Shown piece after piece: positions 57,347-64,000 of a stretch of DNA of 64,000 bases. Below the pieces are notes generated by a model, which worked only from the letters and a program-made list of their open reading frames with translations, was not told where the DNA came from and ran no database searches. Numbering within the stretch: position 1 is the first letter of the stretch; every line of letters begins with the position of its first letter. The position numbers were made by a program, and so were the translations under genes. This DNA is from Acidobacteriota bacterium (GTDB lineage Bacteria; Acidobacteriota; JAAYUB01). The DNA lies in the NCBI GenBank assembly GCA_029565065.1, contig JAKQOW010000161.1, positions 1-64,000 on the forward strand. Direction: 5' to 3'.

Positions 57347-58933
57347 ATGGAAAGCGATTTCATCGAATCCATTGTCAATTTCCTTTTTCTGCTCGAACTG
57401 ATCGCCGCCGTTCTGTTCTGGAAAGCCGGCAGCCGGTTCCGACTGTTGGCGGCGGGTTTCTTTCTTTCCGGCCTGAACGGCGGGGTCTGGAGACTCTTGA
57501 TCCTGGGCGAACGGTTTGAACCGACCCGGGAACTGTTGAGCGACCTATTCGGCAGTTACGCCGGGAGCGAGTGGCTGCAGGCCTACTCCAGGTTCTCGCC
57601 GTTGGTCTGGGGCACCGGGAGCTTCCTGATCCTTCTGGGGGCCATCGCGGTGTTCCGCGGCCGGAGCGGCACGGCCAAGACTGCGGCGGCGGCCGCCCCG
57701 GCGGCGAGGGAACTGGAATCGCTGGTGACGGCCCGGAACGAGAGCAACAGTTATTCGCGCGCCGTCGCGCTGCGCGACGAGCTGTATGAGCGCATGGAGA
57801 CCTTCTGGTCGCGGCCCGGCATCGACGTGGTGGGCTACAAATCGCCGGAAGACGCCCCGGAGATCTGGGTGCATTTCGAGTTCGCGGTGCCGCAGACCAC
57901 GCGGAACCTGAGTCTGCGCGGATCGCTGCAGGTGACCATCGAGCGGTTCGATTACCACCGCTTCGAGCACCTGTACACCGTGGAATTGCGCACCGGCGTC
58001 CAGACCCGCGTGGTGTCCGGCGTCATCGAACTCCGCAACCGGGACCTGGACAGCATCCAGCAGTACCTCACCGCCGAAAAGGTCCGGCCCATGCCGCGGT
58101 TTTCCCAGGTCCGGCAGTTTGGCTGGGACCTGTGGCGCCCCGCCAACCGGGTTACCTGTTTCGGCCGGGATTGGCTGAGTCTCGGCCTCTCGCTGCTGGC
58201 CCTGGTGCTGTTCTTGCTGCCGGTGGGCGTTCCCGTCGGGCAGCTCCTAGGCGTGGGCCTGTTCATCGGGCTGTGGTTCTTCAAGTCGCGCCGCAAGACC
58301 TTCGTGCTCACCACCGGTCGGCCGCCTCAGGATCCGCGGACGCTCCTGCGCCTGGATTCCTGGCAGGCAAGCATCCAGAACCTGGGCTCCCGGGCCGATG
58401 AATTCCGTCAGGCACTGCTGCAGCGGCTGACCGCCGGCGCGGATCCGCTGTTCACTGTGATCCCGGAGCGGATCTGGCACCATGGCGTCGACGGCAAGGT
58501 GGAGCGCGAGCAGATCGTGCTGCGCTACCGCCGCGCCGCCGGATTCGTCCACATCGTGACGCACGGCGACGACCTCTATGTGGGGTGGGATACCCATGTG
58601 AACGCCGGCACGTGGACCGAGCAGCAGATGGCGAAAGGGATCGAACGGGAAAGCGGGAAAGACGCGGTGGCCAACCGGGTGGTGGCTGCGGTGATGATCC
58701 CCAGCGAATATGACCTGATGGACGCCAACTTCCTCACGGAGCAACTGCATCTGGCGGTGAGCAGCCTGGTGCGGCTGAAGATGGAGGAGCACAAGATCGA
58801 TCAGGCCATCGATTTCACGGTCCAGCGCGAATCGCGCCGGAGTGTTCTGGCCGGGGCCGAGAAGAAGGAGCCGCAGGGAGGCGACCAGCCGCCTGAGCGT
58901 CCGGCCGCGTCTCGGCTCAAGCGCATCTCCTGA
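57347..58933 (+). CDS. Membrane protein of unknown family in the TIR cassette
   Basis: A 528-residue protein. Helices lie at about 5-24, 32-50, 85-103, and a pair at 285-320 (LSLGLSLLALVLFLLPVGVP). Between them is a soluble domain (about 125-280) that begins ELESLVTARNESNSYSRAVA and contains WVHFEFAVPQTTRNLSLRGS. The C-terminal part (330-500) has VREQIVLRYRRA-like strands and WHHGVDG. I recognise no known family. Ribosome binding site GGAGGG is only three bases from the ATG. It is followed after five bases by the TIR gene, so the two are one unit. Confidence 0.75.
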   Translation: MESDFIESIVNFLFLLELIAAVLFWKAGSRFRLLAAGFFLSGLNGGVWRLLILGERFEPTRELLSDLFGSYAGSEWLQAYSRFSPLVWGTGSFLILLGAIAVFRGRSGTAKTAAAAAPAARELESLVTARNESNSYSRAVALRDELYERMETFWSRPGIDVVGYKSPEDAPEIWVHFEFAVPQTTRNLSLRGSLQVTIERFDYHRFEHLYTVELRTGVQTRVVSGVIELRNRDLDSIQQYLTAEKVRPMPRFSQVRQFGWDLWRPANRVTCFGRDWLSLGLSLLALVLFLLPVGVPVGQLLGVGLFIGLWFFKSRRKTFVLTTGRPPQDPRTLLRLDSWQASIQNLGSRADEFRQALLQRLTAGADPLFTVIPERIWHHGVDGKVEREQIVLRYRRAAGFVHIVTHGDDLYVGWDTHVNAGTWTEQQMAKGIERESGKDAVANRVVAAVMIPSEYDLMDANFLTEQLHLAVSSLVRLKMEEHKIDQAIDFTVQRESRRSVLAGAEKKEPQGGDQPPERPAASRLKRIS

Positions 58934-58938
58934 CCGAT

Positions 58939-60252
58939 ATGGCTGTCATCTACACCGCCCAATTCGAGCACGGGCATCAGGTGATCAGCGTCGCCGCGGT
59001 CCGGCGGCCACCGGAATCCGCGACGCTGCTGCCGGCCCCATGGCGGGAGATCCTGCTCCAACCCGGAGGAGGCGGCTTCGCCCTGCGGCTGGATTGCCGT
59101 GCCGGTGATCGGGACGTCCTGTTGCTGCTGAACGCGTCCTCGCCGCAGGAGGCGGAGCACCGGGTCGATGCGCTGGCGCGCGCCGTGCCCGCCGCAGGTG
59201 AGCCCCGGCCGGTCGCCACCCGGGAGGAATTTGCCCGGGTGGTGGAGGACCTGCCACCCTGCCAGTTCTGGCTCAATCATCAGGGGTACCGGCACGGCGG
59301 AATGTCTCTGGCCACCGATTTCCGGCTCTTTCCGTTGATCGACCAGTTGACACCGATGCCGGAGCTGGCGGACACGCGGCTGGTGTACCAGTGCAACTGC
59401 TGGCCGCTGCTCCCGGACCGGGAACGGGAGCGGGCCGTCCGCAAGCTCCTTGCCGCCCTCAGGCTCGATTCACCCTTTCCAGCGAAGATCGTCGCTTTGC
59501 AGTCGGCGCTGGCCAACCGGCTCCTGTCCCCCGGTTTCTTCTGCGATGAATTTCTGGGCGTATGGCAGCCGGAAGCAGCCGAGGCCGTCACCACGGCGGT
59601 GGAGAGGTATTTTGACGACACCATGGGGCGCTTCGGCTTCCGGGGCTCGCCGCTGGAAGAGGGAGCGTTTGCGGACATGCTGCTGACCGGGCTCCCCTCC
59701 GCCGAGATCGCGGCCCGTCCGGAGCTTCTGGCCATGGCGGCGGCGACGTTCGGAGCCAACGAGCTGCATCGCATGCTGGAGCTGCGCCTGCAGGCGGACC
59801 GGCCGGTTGCCGCGGCCCCGGGCCCTGGCGGGGAGCCGCCGGTGTTCATCAGCTATTCGTCCACCGATTTCGCCCACGCCTGGGCCGTCTGCCAGCACCT
59901 GGAATCCCGGGGAACGGCCTGCTGGATTGCGCCCCGGAACATCCTGCCCGGCGAGTCGTATCCGGATGCCATCATGCGCGGCATCGAAGGCGCCCGGATC
60001 GTCGTGGTGGTCTTTTCGAGCGCGTCCAACCTGTCCCCGCATGTCCTCCGGGAAATCGAAGCCGGCCTGCGGCAAGAGGCCCTGATCATCCCCCTGCGCC
60101 TGGAACCGGTGGAACCGACCGGGGGCATGCGCTACCTGCTGGGCACGTGCCAGTGGCTGGACGCGTTCGCGCGGTGGGAGGAGTCGTTGGCGCTGCTGCT
60201 GCGCCGCGTCCGGGACGAACTGGCGCATTCTCGAACGAGGAGACAGCCATGA
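58939..60252 (+). CDS. TIR-domain protein with novel N-terminal domain
   Basis: A 437-residue protein. Residues about 295-430 are a TIR domain: PPVFISYSSTDFAHAWAVCQ, then TACWIAPRNILPGESYP and VVVVFSSASNLSPHVLREIE, whose last Glu corresponds to the catalytic glutamate of NAD-cleaving TIR domains. Residues 1-290 do not match a family that I know. TIR domains in bacteria often cleave NAD+ in antiphage defence or act as scaffolds. It overlaps the next gene by 4 bases. The Glu is present, but activity cannot be proved from sequence. Confidence 0.88.
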   Translation: MAVIYTAQFEHGHQVISVAAVRRPPESATLLPAPWREILLQPGGGGFALRLDCRAGDRDVLLLLNASSPQEAEHRVDALARAVPAAGEPRPVATREEFARVVEDLPPCQFWLNHQGYRHGGMSLATDFRLFPLIDQLTPMPELADTRLVYQCNCWPLLPDRERERAVRKLLAALRLDSPFPAKIVALQSALANRLLSPGFFCDEFLGVWQPEAAEAVTTAVERYFDDTMGRFGFRGSPLEEGAFADMLLTGLPSAEIAARPELLAMAAATFGANELHRMLELRLQADRPVAAAPGPGGEPPVFISYSSTDFAHAWAVCQHLESRGTACWIAPRNILPGESYPDAIMRGIEGARIVVVVFSSASNLSPHVLREIEAGLRQEALIIPLRLEPVEPTGGMRYLLGTCQWLDAFARWEESLALLLRRVRDELAHSRTRRQP

Positions 60253-60725
60253 TGACGATTGTGCTGATTGTCGCGGCCCTGGTGCTGTTGATCGTGGTGG
60301 TGGTGGCGGTCGTCTGGAACCTGGGTGATCGCGGCGATGAGCCGCCGGTGTCGCCGGCCGGCGATCAGCCGGCGGCCGGCGTGTCTCCGGCCGTCGAGCC
60401 CGTTGAGATCACCTCCCGCTATGCCGAGGCGGATGGCGTGTCCATCGATCCGAACCGGATCCCGGAGCACCTGCGGCACCTCTTGGATTACGCCCGGACG
60501 TGGGCCATCGGCGACGATGTGGAGCGCGACCACTTCATGCGGAGCGTGCCGCTGGCGGAGAAGAAGGCCTTCGTGGACGCCGTGGATCCGCTCCAGGACG
60601 AGCTGGCGAAGTGGTCGGAAGCGCACCGCCACGACGTGCCCGTGCCCGACGAGGTGGTGCTGTACGACATGATGGCCGAGGCGGCGGCGGAGGCGGTCGC
60701 GGAAGTCTATCCCAGCGGGCGCTAG
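60249..60725 (+). CDS. Membrane-anchored small protein of the TIR cassette
   Basis: A 158-residue protein with an N-terminal membrane helix (MMTIVLIVAALVLLIVVVVA), a Pro-rich linker and a soluble C-terminal helical part (YARTWAIGDDVERDHFMRSV, DEVVLYDMMAEAAAEAVAEV). The start overlaps the TIR stop (ATGA) and has GAGGAGA upstream. No family is recognised. Translational coupling to the TIR gene suggests that it is a partner, for example a membrane effector, sensor or anchor. Confidence 0.78.
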   Translation: MMTIVLIVAALVLLIVVVVAVVWNLGDRGDEPPVSPAGDQPAAGVSPAVEPVEITSRYAEADGVSIDPNRIPEHLRHLLDYARTWAIGDDVERDHFMRSVPLAEKKAFVDAVDPLQDELAKWSEAHRHDVPVPDEVVLYDMMAEAAAEAVAEVYPSGR

Positions 60726-60872
60726 CTGCAGGGCCGCCGATCGATGGGGCGGTGTGTCAGAGGGGCGGCAATCGGCCACGCGGTGTCTGTCCTGGGGCGC
60801 GTGGGCGCTGCTGTGATGGGCGGCTGTCCCGCCGATGGCTTTACCGTTCATCAAGCCGACGGCCACGCTATT

Positions 60873-60903
60873 AAAAAAAGCCGGGGGAAATATCCCCCCG
60901 GCT
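60873..60903 (-). terminator. Terminator after tRNA-Asn fragment A
   Basis: AGCCGGGGG and CCCCCGGCT form a 9-bp stem; on the minus strand seven T follow (complement of A 60879-60873). It is duplicated almost exactly at 61225-61255. Confidence 0.85.
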
Positions 60904-60909
60904 GAAAAA

Positions 60910-60983
60910 TGGCTCCTGAGGTAGGACTTGAACCTACAACCCGCCGGTTAATCCCGCCTCCGGCGGGACTCTGCCGATTGAGC
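60910..60983 (-). pseudogene. tRNA-Asn fragment A with hairpin in the anticodon arm
   Basis: This copy keeps the 3' acceptor strand, CCA, T arm and the D arm of tRNA-Asn but lacks the 5' acceptor strand. The 10 bases CAGCCGGCTG of the anticodon arm are replaced by the 17-base palindrome TCCCGCCGGAGGCGGGA (60968-60952 on the minus strand). It cannot decode. The end of the GIY-YIG gene runs into this fragment. Confidence 0.93.
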
Positions 60984-61223
60984 GCGCTCGAGGAATCGGC
61001 CGATGCCCTGTTTCTTGACCCGTTTCTCAAGAATCATAGCTTCGTCGCGCGTGGCGCATCCGCCCTGCCAAACGAGCTGCCATGGACCGGGAAACCGTTT
61101 GGTCGTTCGCGTGAGCCGATAAGCTGGATCATTGTGCTGGCGAATCCGGTTTTCCAAGTCGCCGGTGTGGCCGCAGTAGAAGCGGCGGGTGGACTGACTC
61201 TGCAGAATGTAGACCCAGTACAT
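60948..61223 (-). CDS. Small GIY-YIG endonuclease
   Basis: A 91-residue protein of the GIY-YIG nuclease superfamily (UPF0213-like). The fold motifs are MYWVYILQS, FYCGHTGDLENRIRQHN (Arg and Asn conserved) and the metal-binding Glu in MILEKRVKKQ. The last nine residues (SAESRRRRD) and the stop codon are encoded by tRNA fragment A and its hairpin. The ATG follows the T-run of the upstream tRNA terminator directly, with no ribosome binding site, so expression is uncertain. Such proteins resemble homing-type or mobile nucleases. Confidence 0.88.
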   Translation of the reverse strand: MYWVYILQSQSTRRFYCGHTGDLENRIRQHNDPAYRLTRTTKRFPGPWQLVWQGGCATRDEAMILEKRVKKQGIGRFLERAQSAESRRRRD

Positions 61224-61224
61224 G

Positions 61225-61255
61225 AAAAAAAAGCCGGGGAAAATCTCCCCCGGCT
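61225..61255 (-). terminator. Terminator after the intact tRNA-Asn
   Basis: AGCCGGGG and CCCCGGCT form the stem (61232-61255); eight T follow on the minus strand (61232-61225). It abuts the GIY-YIG start codon and is nearly identical to the terminator at 60873. Confidence 0.88.
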
Positions 61256-61261
61256 GAAAAA

Positions 61262-61337
61262 TGGCTCCTGAGGTAGGACTTGAACCTACAACCCGCCGGT
61301 TAACAGCCGGCTGCTCTGCCGATTGAGCTACTCAGGA
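61262..61337 (-). tRNA. tRNA-Asn(GTT)
   Basis: Intact 76-nt tRNA with encoded CCA. The acceptor TCCTGAG (61337-61331) pairs with CTCAGGA (61272-61266), discriminator G. The D arm is GCTCAATCGGCAGAGC, the anticodon stem GCCGG/CCGGC with loop CT-GTT-AA, and the T arm GTAGG-TTCAAGT-CCTAC. Anticodon GTT reads AAC/AAU. It lies between two damaged copies of itself. Confidence 0.98.
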
Positions 61338-61357
61338 ACAATCTTGTTATCAACGCT

Positions 61358-61408
61358 CGCCGGTTAATCCCGCCGTCGGCGGGACTCTGCCGATTGAGCT
61401 ACTCAGGA
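61358..61408 (-). pseudogene. tRNA-Asn fragment B with hairpin in the anticodon arm
   Basis: This copy keeps the 5' acceptor strand TCCTGAG, the D arm and, in place of the 10 anticodon-arm bases, the 17-base palindrome TCCCGCCGACGGCGGGA (61384-61368). It then continues TTAACCGGCG and stops. The T arm and 3' acceptor are missing. It ends 20 bases upstream of the intact tRNA. Confidence 0.93.
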
Positions 61409-61530
61409 ACGTTGAATTGTCAATGTCTGACGGGAATTCAAGCCGCCCTTCAGAGAGGGGTAATCTACCAAAGGGCATCAATACTGTCAATAATTTTATG
61501 CGGAGCGTCTGGGTGTGTTCGCTCCCATGG

Positions 61531-62391
61531 TCACTGTTTGGGTTCTGCGTATTTGATCCCGGCGATGTCCGGCGCGTTGACGTCGTAGAACGTGGACTCG
61601 ACGAGGCGGTTGTAGGAGGTCCAGAAGAAGATGCGCACCTTCGCCCGGACCTTCAGGCTGCGGACGAACCAGAAACGCTGCTCCGGCAGGTAGTGGCGGG
61701 TGTAGTGGATGTGCAGCTGGCTGATGTTGGCCAGGATGCCCCAGCCAATGTGAATGGAGCCATTGTTGTCCACCACCGCCTGCATCAGTTCCTTCTCGTT
61801 TTCGTCGACCCAGCCGTAGCCGTACACGTTCTCCATGATCTTGGACGCGATCTTTTGCTCGGGAAACTTGCCCGGGATCGGGTCGAACCGGACCTTGACG
61901 GCGGTACGGTCCCCCAGGTGTTCGCGACCCATCAGCTTATAGCTGTACCGCTGCAGGAGCGGCGTGAGGTAGATCGCCTGGATTTTTTCCTTGTTGGAGG
62001 GGTTGGCAATCTCGTCGTCGATGGCTTTCTTTTTCCGCGCTTCCTGCGATTGAATATAGTTCGCCGGCATGGGCTTGCCGTTCTTGGCCTCGAGCACGTA
62101 GACCGGCTGCTCGCGGTACCAGGTGATCCGGTAGATTTCCTCCAGCCGTTCGGACACCTTGTCGCCGTCGTAGTCGGTGGTGATCCGGCGCTCCCGGTGG
62201 TTGGGCCGGGGCGGGTGGCGTTCCCAGTCGAGGATCTTGTCGAAGACCTCGTCCAGAAACTGCTGGTGGGCTGGCAATGGGCGCTCGGCCGTCTGGTCGG
62301 CTGCGAGCGGAAATGCCAGCAAGGCGCCGAGCACCAGCCCGAAGGCTTGGATACGGACAACGGAAGCGACTCGACGGTGCAACACGCGCAT
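61531..62391 (-). CDS. Secreted hypothetical protein
   Basis: A 286-residue protein with an N-terminal signal (VVRIQAFGLVLGALLAFPLA, ending near ADQ). The mature part is beta-rich with many charged residues (RITTDYDGDKVSERLEEIYR, SNKEKIQAIYLTPLLQRYSY, RTAVKVRFDPIPGKFPEQKI), similar in flavour to LolA-like or DUF1571-type periplasmic proteins. No family is assigned. A -10 box lies at 62475-62470. There is no operon partner. Confidence 0.75.
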   Translation of the reverse strand: MRVLHRRVASVVRIQAFGLVLGALLAFPLAADQTAERPLPAHQQFLDEVFDKILDWERHPPRPNHRERRITTDYDGDKVSERLEEIYRITWYREQPVYVLEAKNGKPMPANYIQSQEARKKKAIDDEIANPSNKEKIQAIYLTPLLQRYSYKLMGREHLGDRTAVKVRFDPIPGKFPEQKIASKIMENVYGYGWVDENEKELMQAVVDNNGSIHIGWGILANISQLHIHYTRHYLPEQRFWFVRSLKVRAKVRIFFWTSYNRLVESTFYDVNAPDIAGIKYAEPKQ

Positions 62392-62469
62392 GTTCTCCCC
62401 GGATAAGTATCCGCCTGGAAATGAACCGCCCTATTTTAACCGAAGTCCGGTCCGGGCGATCAGAAGTAG

Positions 62470-62475
62470 ATTATA
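62470..62475 (-). promoter_or_regulatory. -10 box of the secreted protein gene
   Basis: TATAAT on the minus strand inside a 15-bp palindrome. A weak TTGCAC at 62496-62491 lies only 15 bases upstream. The leader is about 70 bases. Confidence 0.45.
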
Positions 62476-62567
62476 AATCTATCAGTATTTGTGCAAGCAC
62501 AAGCGAAGATCACCTGGAAGCAACTGGATTCAGATCGTATTCCTGTTGTTCACGATGTGAATCCGTT

Positions 62568-62644
62568 CAATCGGCAGAGTCTCCCGCCAATGCGGGACGG
62601 GATTAACCGGCGGGTTGTAGGTTCAAGTCCTACCTCAGGAGCCA
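62568..62644 (+). pseudogene. tRNA-Asn fragment C with hairpin in the anticodon arm
   Basis: Plus-strand copy of the tRNA from the D arm (CAATCGGCAGAG) to CCA. In place of the 10 anticodon-arm bases it has a 23-base insert, 62580-62602, that begins TCTCCCGCCAATGCGGGA, a third version of the same palindrome. The 5' acceptor strand is absent. The T arm and 3' acceptor are identical to the intact gene. Confidence 0.92.
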
Positions 62645-62683
62645 TTTTTCAGCCGGGGGATATTTCTCCCGCCGGGCTTTTTT
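62645..62683 (+). terminator. Terminator after tRNA-Asn fragment C
   Basis: An imperfect GC-rich stem (AGCCGGGGGA with TCTCCCGCCGGGCT) ends in six T. It is a diverged copy of the other two tRNA-Asn terminators. Confidence 0.8.
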
Positions 62684-62691
62684 GTTATCAT
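62683..62691 (+). promoter_or_regulatory. Extended -10 promoter of the cyclophilin gene
   Basis: TGTTATCAT immediately follows the T-run of the preceding terminator. The leader is about 60 bases with AGGAG before ATG 62758. Confidence 0.5.
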
Positions 62692-62757
62692 GGGCGGGTG
62701 GATTTCCAGCAGGACTCCGCGCCACATGCCCGATCTCATCACACAGGAGAATGACCC

Positions 62758-63441
62758 ATGCAACGAATGATCCGATACCTTGGGCTGGCGCTGGCGCTGC
62801 TGCTGGCGGCCGCCGCAGCCTCCGCCCAGCAGACCGCGGCCAAGCCCAAGTCGGCCGCCCAGCCGAAGACAGCCGCCAAGTCGAAGGACCAGGCGCCCGC
62901 CGTTTACCAGGCCCGGTTCGAGACGTCCAAGGGCGTGTTCGTCATCGAGGTGACCCGCGCCTGGGCGCCCCGGGGAGCGGACCGCTTCTACAAGCTGGTC
63001 AAGAGCGGCTACTACGACGGCTGCCGCTTCTTCCGGGTCATCACCGGGTTCATGGTGCAGTTCGGGATCAACGGCGATCCGGCGGTGAACGCCACCTGGA
63101 ACGGCGCCACCCTCACCGACGATCCGGTGGTCAAGTCGAACCTGCGCGGCTTCGTGTCGTTCGCCATGCGCGGGCCCAACACCCGGACCACCCAGGTGTT
63201 CATCAACTTCGACGACCAAAACACCAACCTGGACGGCATGGGCTTCGCCCCGTTCGGCCGGGTGGTGCAGGGAATGGATGTGGTCGACACCCTGTACTCG
63301 GGCTACGGCGAGGGGGCGCCCCGCGGCCGCGGCCCCGACCAGGGGCGCATGCAGGAGGAGGGGAACCGGTACCTGATCGCCCGCTTTCCGAAGCTCGACT
63401 ACATCGTCAAGGCCGTCATCGTCCCGGCCGCGGCCAAGTGA
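62758..63441 (+). CDS. Secreted cyclophilin-type peptidyl-prolyl isomerase
   Basis: A 227-residue protein with a signal peptide (MIRYLGLALALLLAAAAASA), an Ala/Lys-rich linker and a cyclophilin domain from residue 50. Motifs are ARFETSKGVFVIEVTRAWAP, YYDGCRFFRVITGFMVQFGI and SFAMRGPNTRTTQVFINFDD, with the active-site Arg in FRVI and Phe in QVFINF. It assists protein folding in the periplasm. The C-terminal half has a Gly/Arg-rich surface loop. Confidence 0.94.
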   Translation: MQRMIRYLGLALALLLAAAAASAQQTAAKPKSAAQPKTAAKSKDQAPAVYQARFETSKGVFVIEVTRAWAPRGADRFYKLVKSGYYDGCRFFRVITGFMVQFGINGDPAVNATWNGATLTDDPVVKSNLRGFVSFAMRGPNTRTTQVFINFDDQNTNLDGMGFAPFGRVVQGMDVVDTLYSGYGEGAPRGRGPDQGRMQEEGNRYLIARFPKLDYIVKAVIVPAAAK

Positions 63442-63769
63442 GCGCCCGCCGGCGCCGGCTGGGCGAATAGCAAACAGTGAACGGTAAACGGTAAGAAGAT
63501 AGGAGATAGTGGATTGGAGATGCCTCCAATCTTTTGACAAGCGTTGTGTTAGGTGAATGGGTGAACCGGTGAATGGGTGACAGGATCCGGATTCTGTGAT
63601 CCTGGGCCCAGAACCCAGGTCCCGGGTCCGAAGTTCGATGTCCGATGATCGGTAACGAGCCTCGAGTCTCGAGCCTCGAGCCTCGATCACGATTACGATC
63701 ACGAATTACGATTACGAGGACGAAAGAGAAGGCTCTGTGTCCTTAGTGCCTTCGTGGTGAACGCGCTTT
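63442..63769. other. Second mosaic repeat block
   Basis: This 328-bp gap has no gene. In order it holds degenerate GTGAACGGTAAAC and GATAGGAGATA tracts, a GGTGAATGGGTGAACCGG segment, the inverted module shared with 6690-6782, a CTCGAGTCTCGAGCCTCGAG palindromic run, and an ATTACGATCACGAATTACG tract. Confidence 0.85.
63468..63718 (+). repeat. Dispersed mosaic repeat, locus 3
   Basis: Shares the GTGAACGGT/GATAGGAGATA start with 6463-6528 in the same orientation. The GGATCC...ACCCAGGT module (63551-63645) and the ATTACG tract (63684-63718) are inverted relative to 6569-6782. Confidence 0.88.
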
Positions 63770-64000
63770 CTAGAAATCGAAAATATTGCCGGGGGCGAGG
63801 ATGAGGGCGGGGTCGAGCTCGCGCTTGAAGGCGCGCATCCACTCGATGGCTTGGGGCGGGAAGCAGTAGGGGAGGAATTCCTTTTTCACCTTGCCGATGC
63901 CGTGCTCGGCGCTCACCGTGCCGGCGGCGGCCTGGACCAGCCGGCACATCTCGTGGACGGCCGCTTTGGCCCGGGCCTTGGCGTCGGCGTCGGCGGCCAC
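63770..64000 (-). CDS. FAD-linked oxidase (GlcD/D-lactate dehydrogenase type), C-terminal part
   Basis: The last 76 codons of a gene that runs off the window. The fragment contains the family-specific GTVSAEHGIGKVKKEFLPYC and the end LDPALILAPGNIFDF, which matches the C-terminal FAD-oxidase domain of glycolate oxidase subunit GlcD and D-lactate dehydrogenase. It oxidises 2-hydroxy acids; the substrate cannot be assigned from this piece. The stop is at 63770 next to the repeat block. Confidence 0.92.
   Translation of the reverse strand: MAADADAKARAKAAVHEMCRLVQAAAGTVSAEHGIGKVKKEFLPYCFPPQAIEWMRAFKRELDPALILAPGNIFDF

Larger units (their letters stand above)
62392..62757. other. Intergenic region with promoters, tRNA fragment C and terminator
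   Basis: This 366-bp gap contains a 15-bp palindrome (TAGATTATAAATCTA) at 62467-62481, the minus-strand promoter of the secreted protein, tRNA-Asn fragment C (62568-62644), its terminator (62645-62683) and an extended -10 for the cyclophilin gene. The stretch 62482-62567 has nothing recognisable. Confidence 0.7.

Noticed and set aside
60909-61271. 120-codon plus-strand open frame over the tRNA-Asn region
   Set aside because: It reads antisense through the GIY-YIG gene and the tRNA fragments; the composition is an artefact.

Overview
The window is GC-rich, densely coded Gram-negative bacterial DNA. A TonB-type receptor, ExbB/ExbD motor genes and many signal peptides point to an outer membrane. 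Thiol peroxidase, rubredoxin, three ferritin-like proteins and multiheme cytochromes point to an anaerobic or microaerophilic respiratory life. The mix of DUF1573, tetratricopeptide (TPR) and PDZ-kinase proteins with microcompartment genes would suit Acidobacteriota or a related lineage, but that assignment is inference. No rRNA, phage or CRISPR is present, and no transposase or integrase was recognised.

Layout. 1-6458: 3' end of glgC, an SPFH/zinc-ribbon protein and small partner, tyrS, an M29-type aminopeptidase, a nitroreductase and a secreted protein. 6459-7865: a 1.4-kb gene-free block of tandem repeats, inverted repeats and hairpins, ending at tRNA-Ser(CGA). 8094-10138: GntR regulator overlapping an adenosine-deaminase-family gene. 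16161-10308 (minus): TPR protein, triple-PDZ membrane histidine kinase, receiver/SpoIIE phosphatase and Fis-type DNA-binding protein. 16309-19497: class V aminotransferase, NAD(P)HX repair enzyme, tsaE. 23424-19525 (minus): DUF1573 protein, metallo-hydrolase, purB, secreted protein. 29697-23809 (minus): a microcompartment operon (BMC-H, BMC-P, PduS-like, PduT-like) running directly into a sensor kinase and a LuxR-type response regulator. 29846-36212: rhomboid protease, a cytochrome c cluster with a heme/beta-barrel fusion, and a TonB-dependent receptor. 36316-38990: small protein, lipoprotein, thiC, membrane protein. 45044-38987: rpsP-khpA-rimM-trmD-rplS, then rnhB and a giant TPR protein. 45216-50120: STAS protein, ExbB-ExbD-ExbD-TPR operon, pyrD-pyrF. 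50301-54111: Cys-rich metal permease followed by ferritin-like proteins, Tpx and rubredoxin. 54482-60725: Ppx/GppA, secreted protein, SagB-type oxidoreductase, then a three-gene TIR cassette. 60873-62690: one intact tRNA-Asn, three damaged tRNA-Asn copies and a GIY-YIG nuclease gene. 62758-64000: cyclophilin, a second mosaic repeat block, and the C-terminus of a GlcD-type oxidase.

Three regions stand out. The microcompartment operon has shell and electron-transfer parts plus its own two-component system, but no signature enzyme nearby. At the tRNA-Asn locus, three degenerate copies each carry a palindromic hairpin in exactly the same anticodon-arm position, and one overlaps the end of a GIY-YIG nuclease gene. 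The TIR cassette (membrane protein, TIR protein, anchored small protein) lies beside this tRNA locus and resembles an uncharacterised defence module.

Promoters are repeatedly of the extended -10 type (TGN-TATAAT). In several cases the -10 box lies only 9-13 bases from the start codon, which suggests leaderless or near-leaderless transcripts. Short mosaic repeats at 6463-6782, 7720-7810 and 63468-63718 share modules in different order and orientation.
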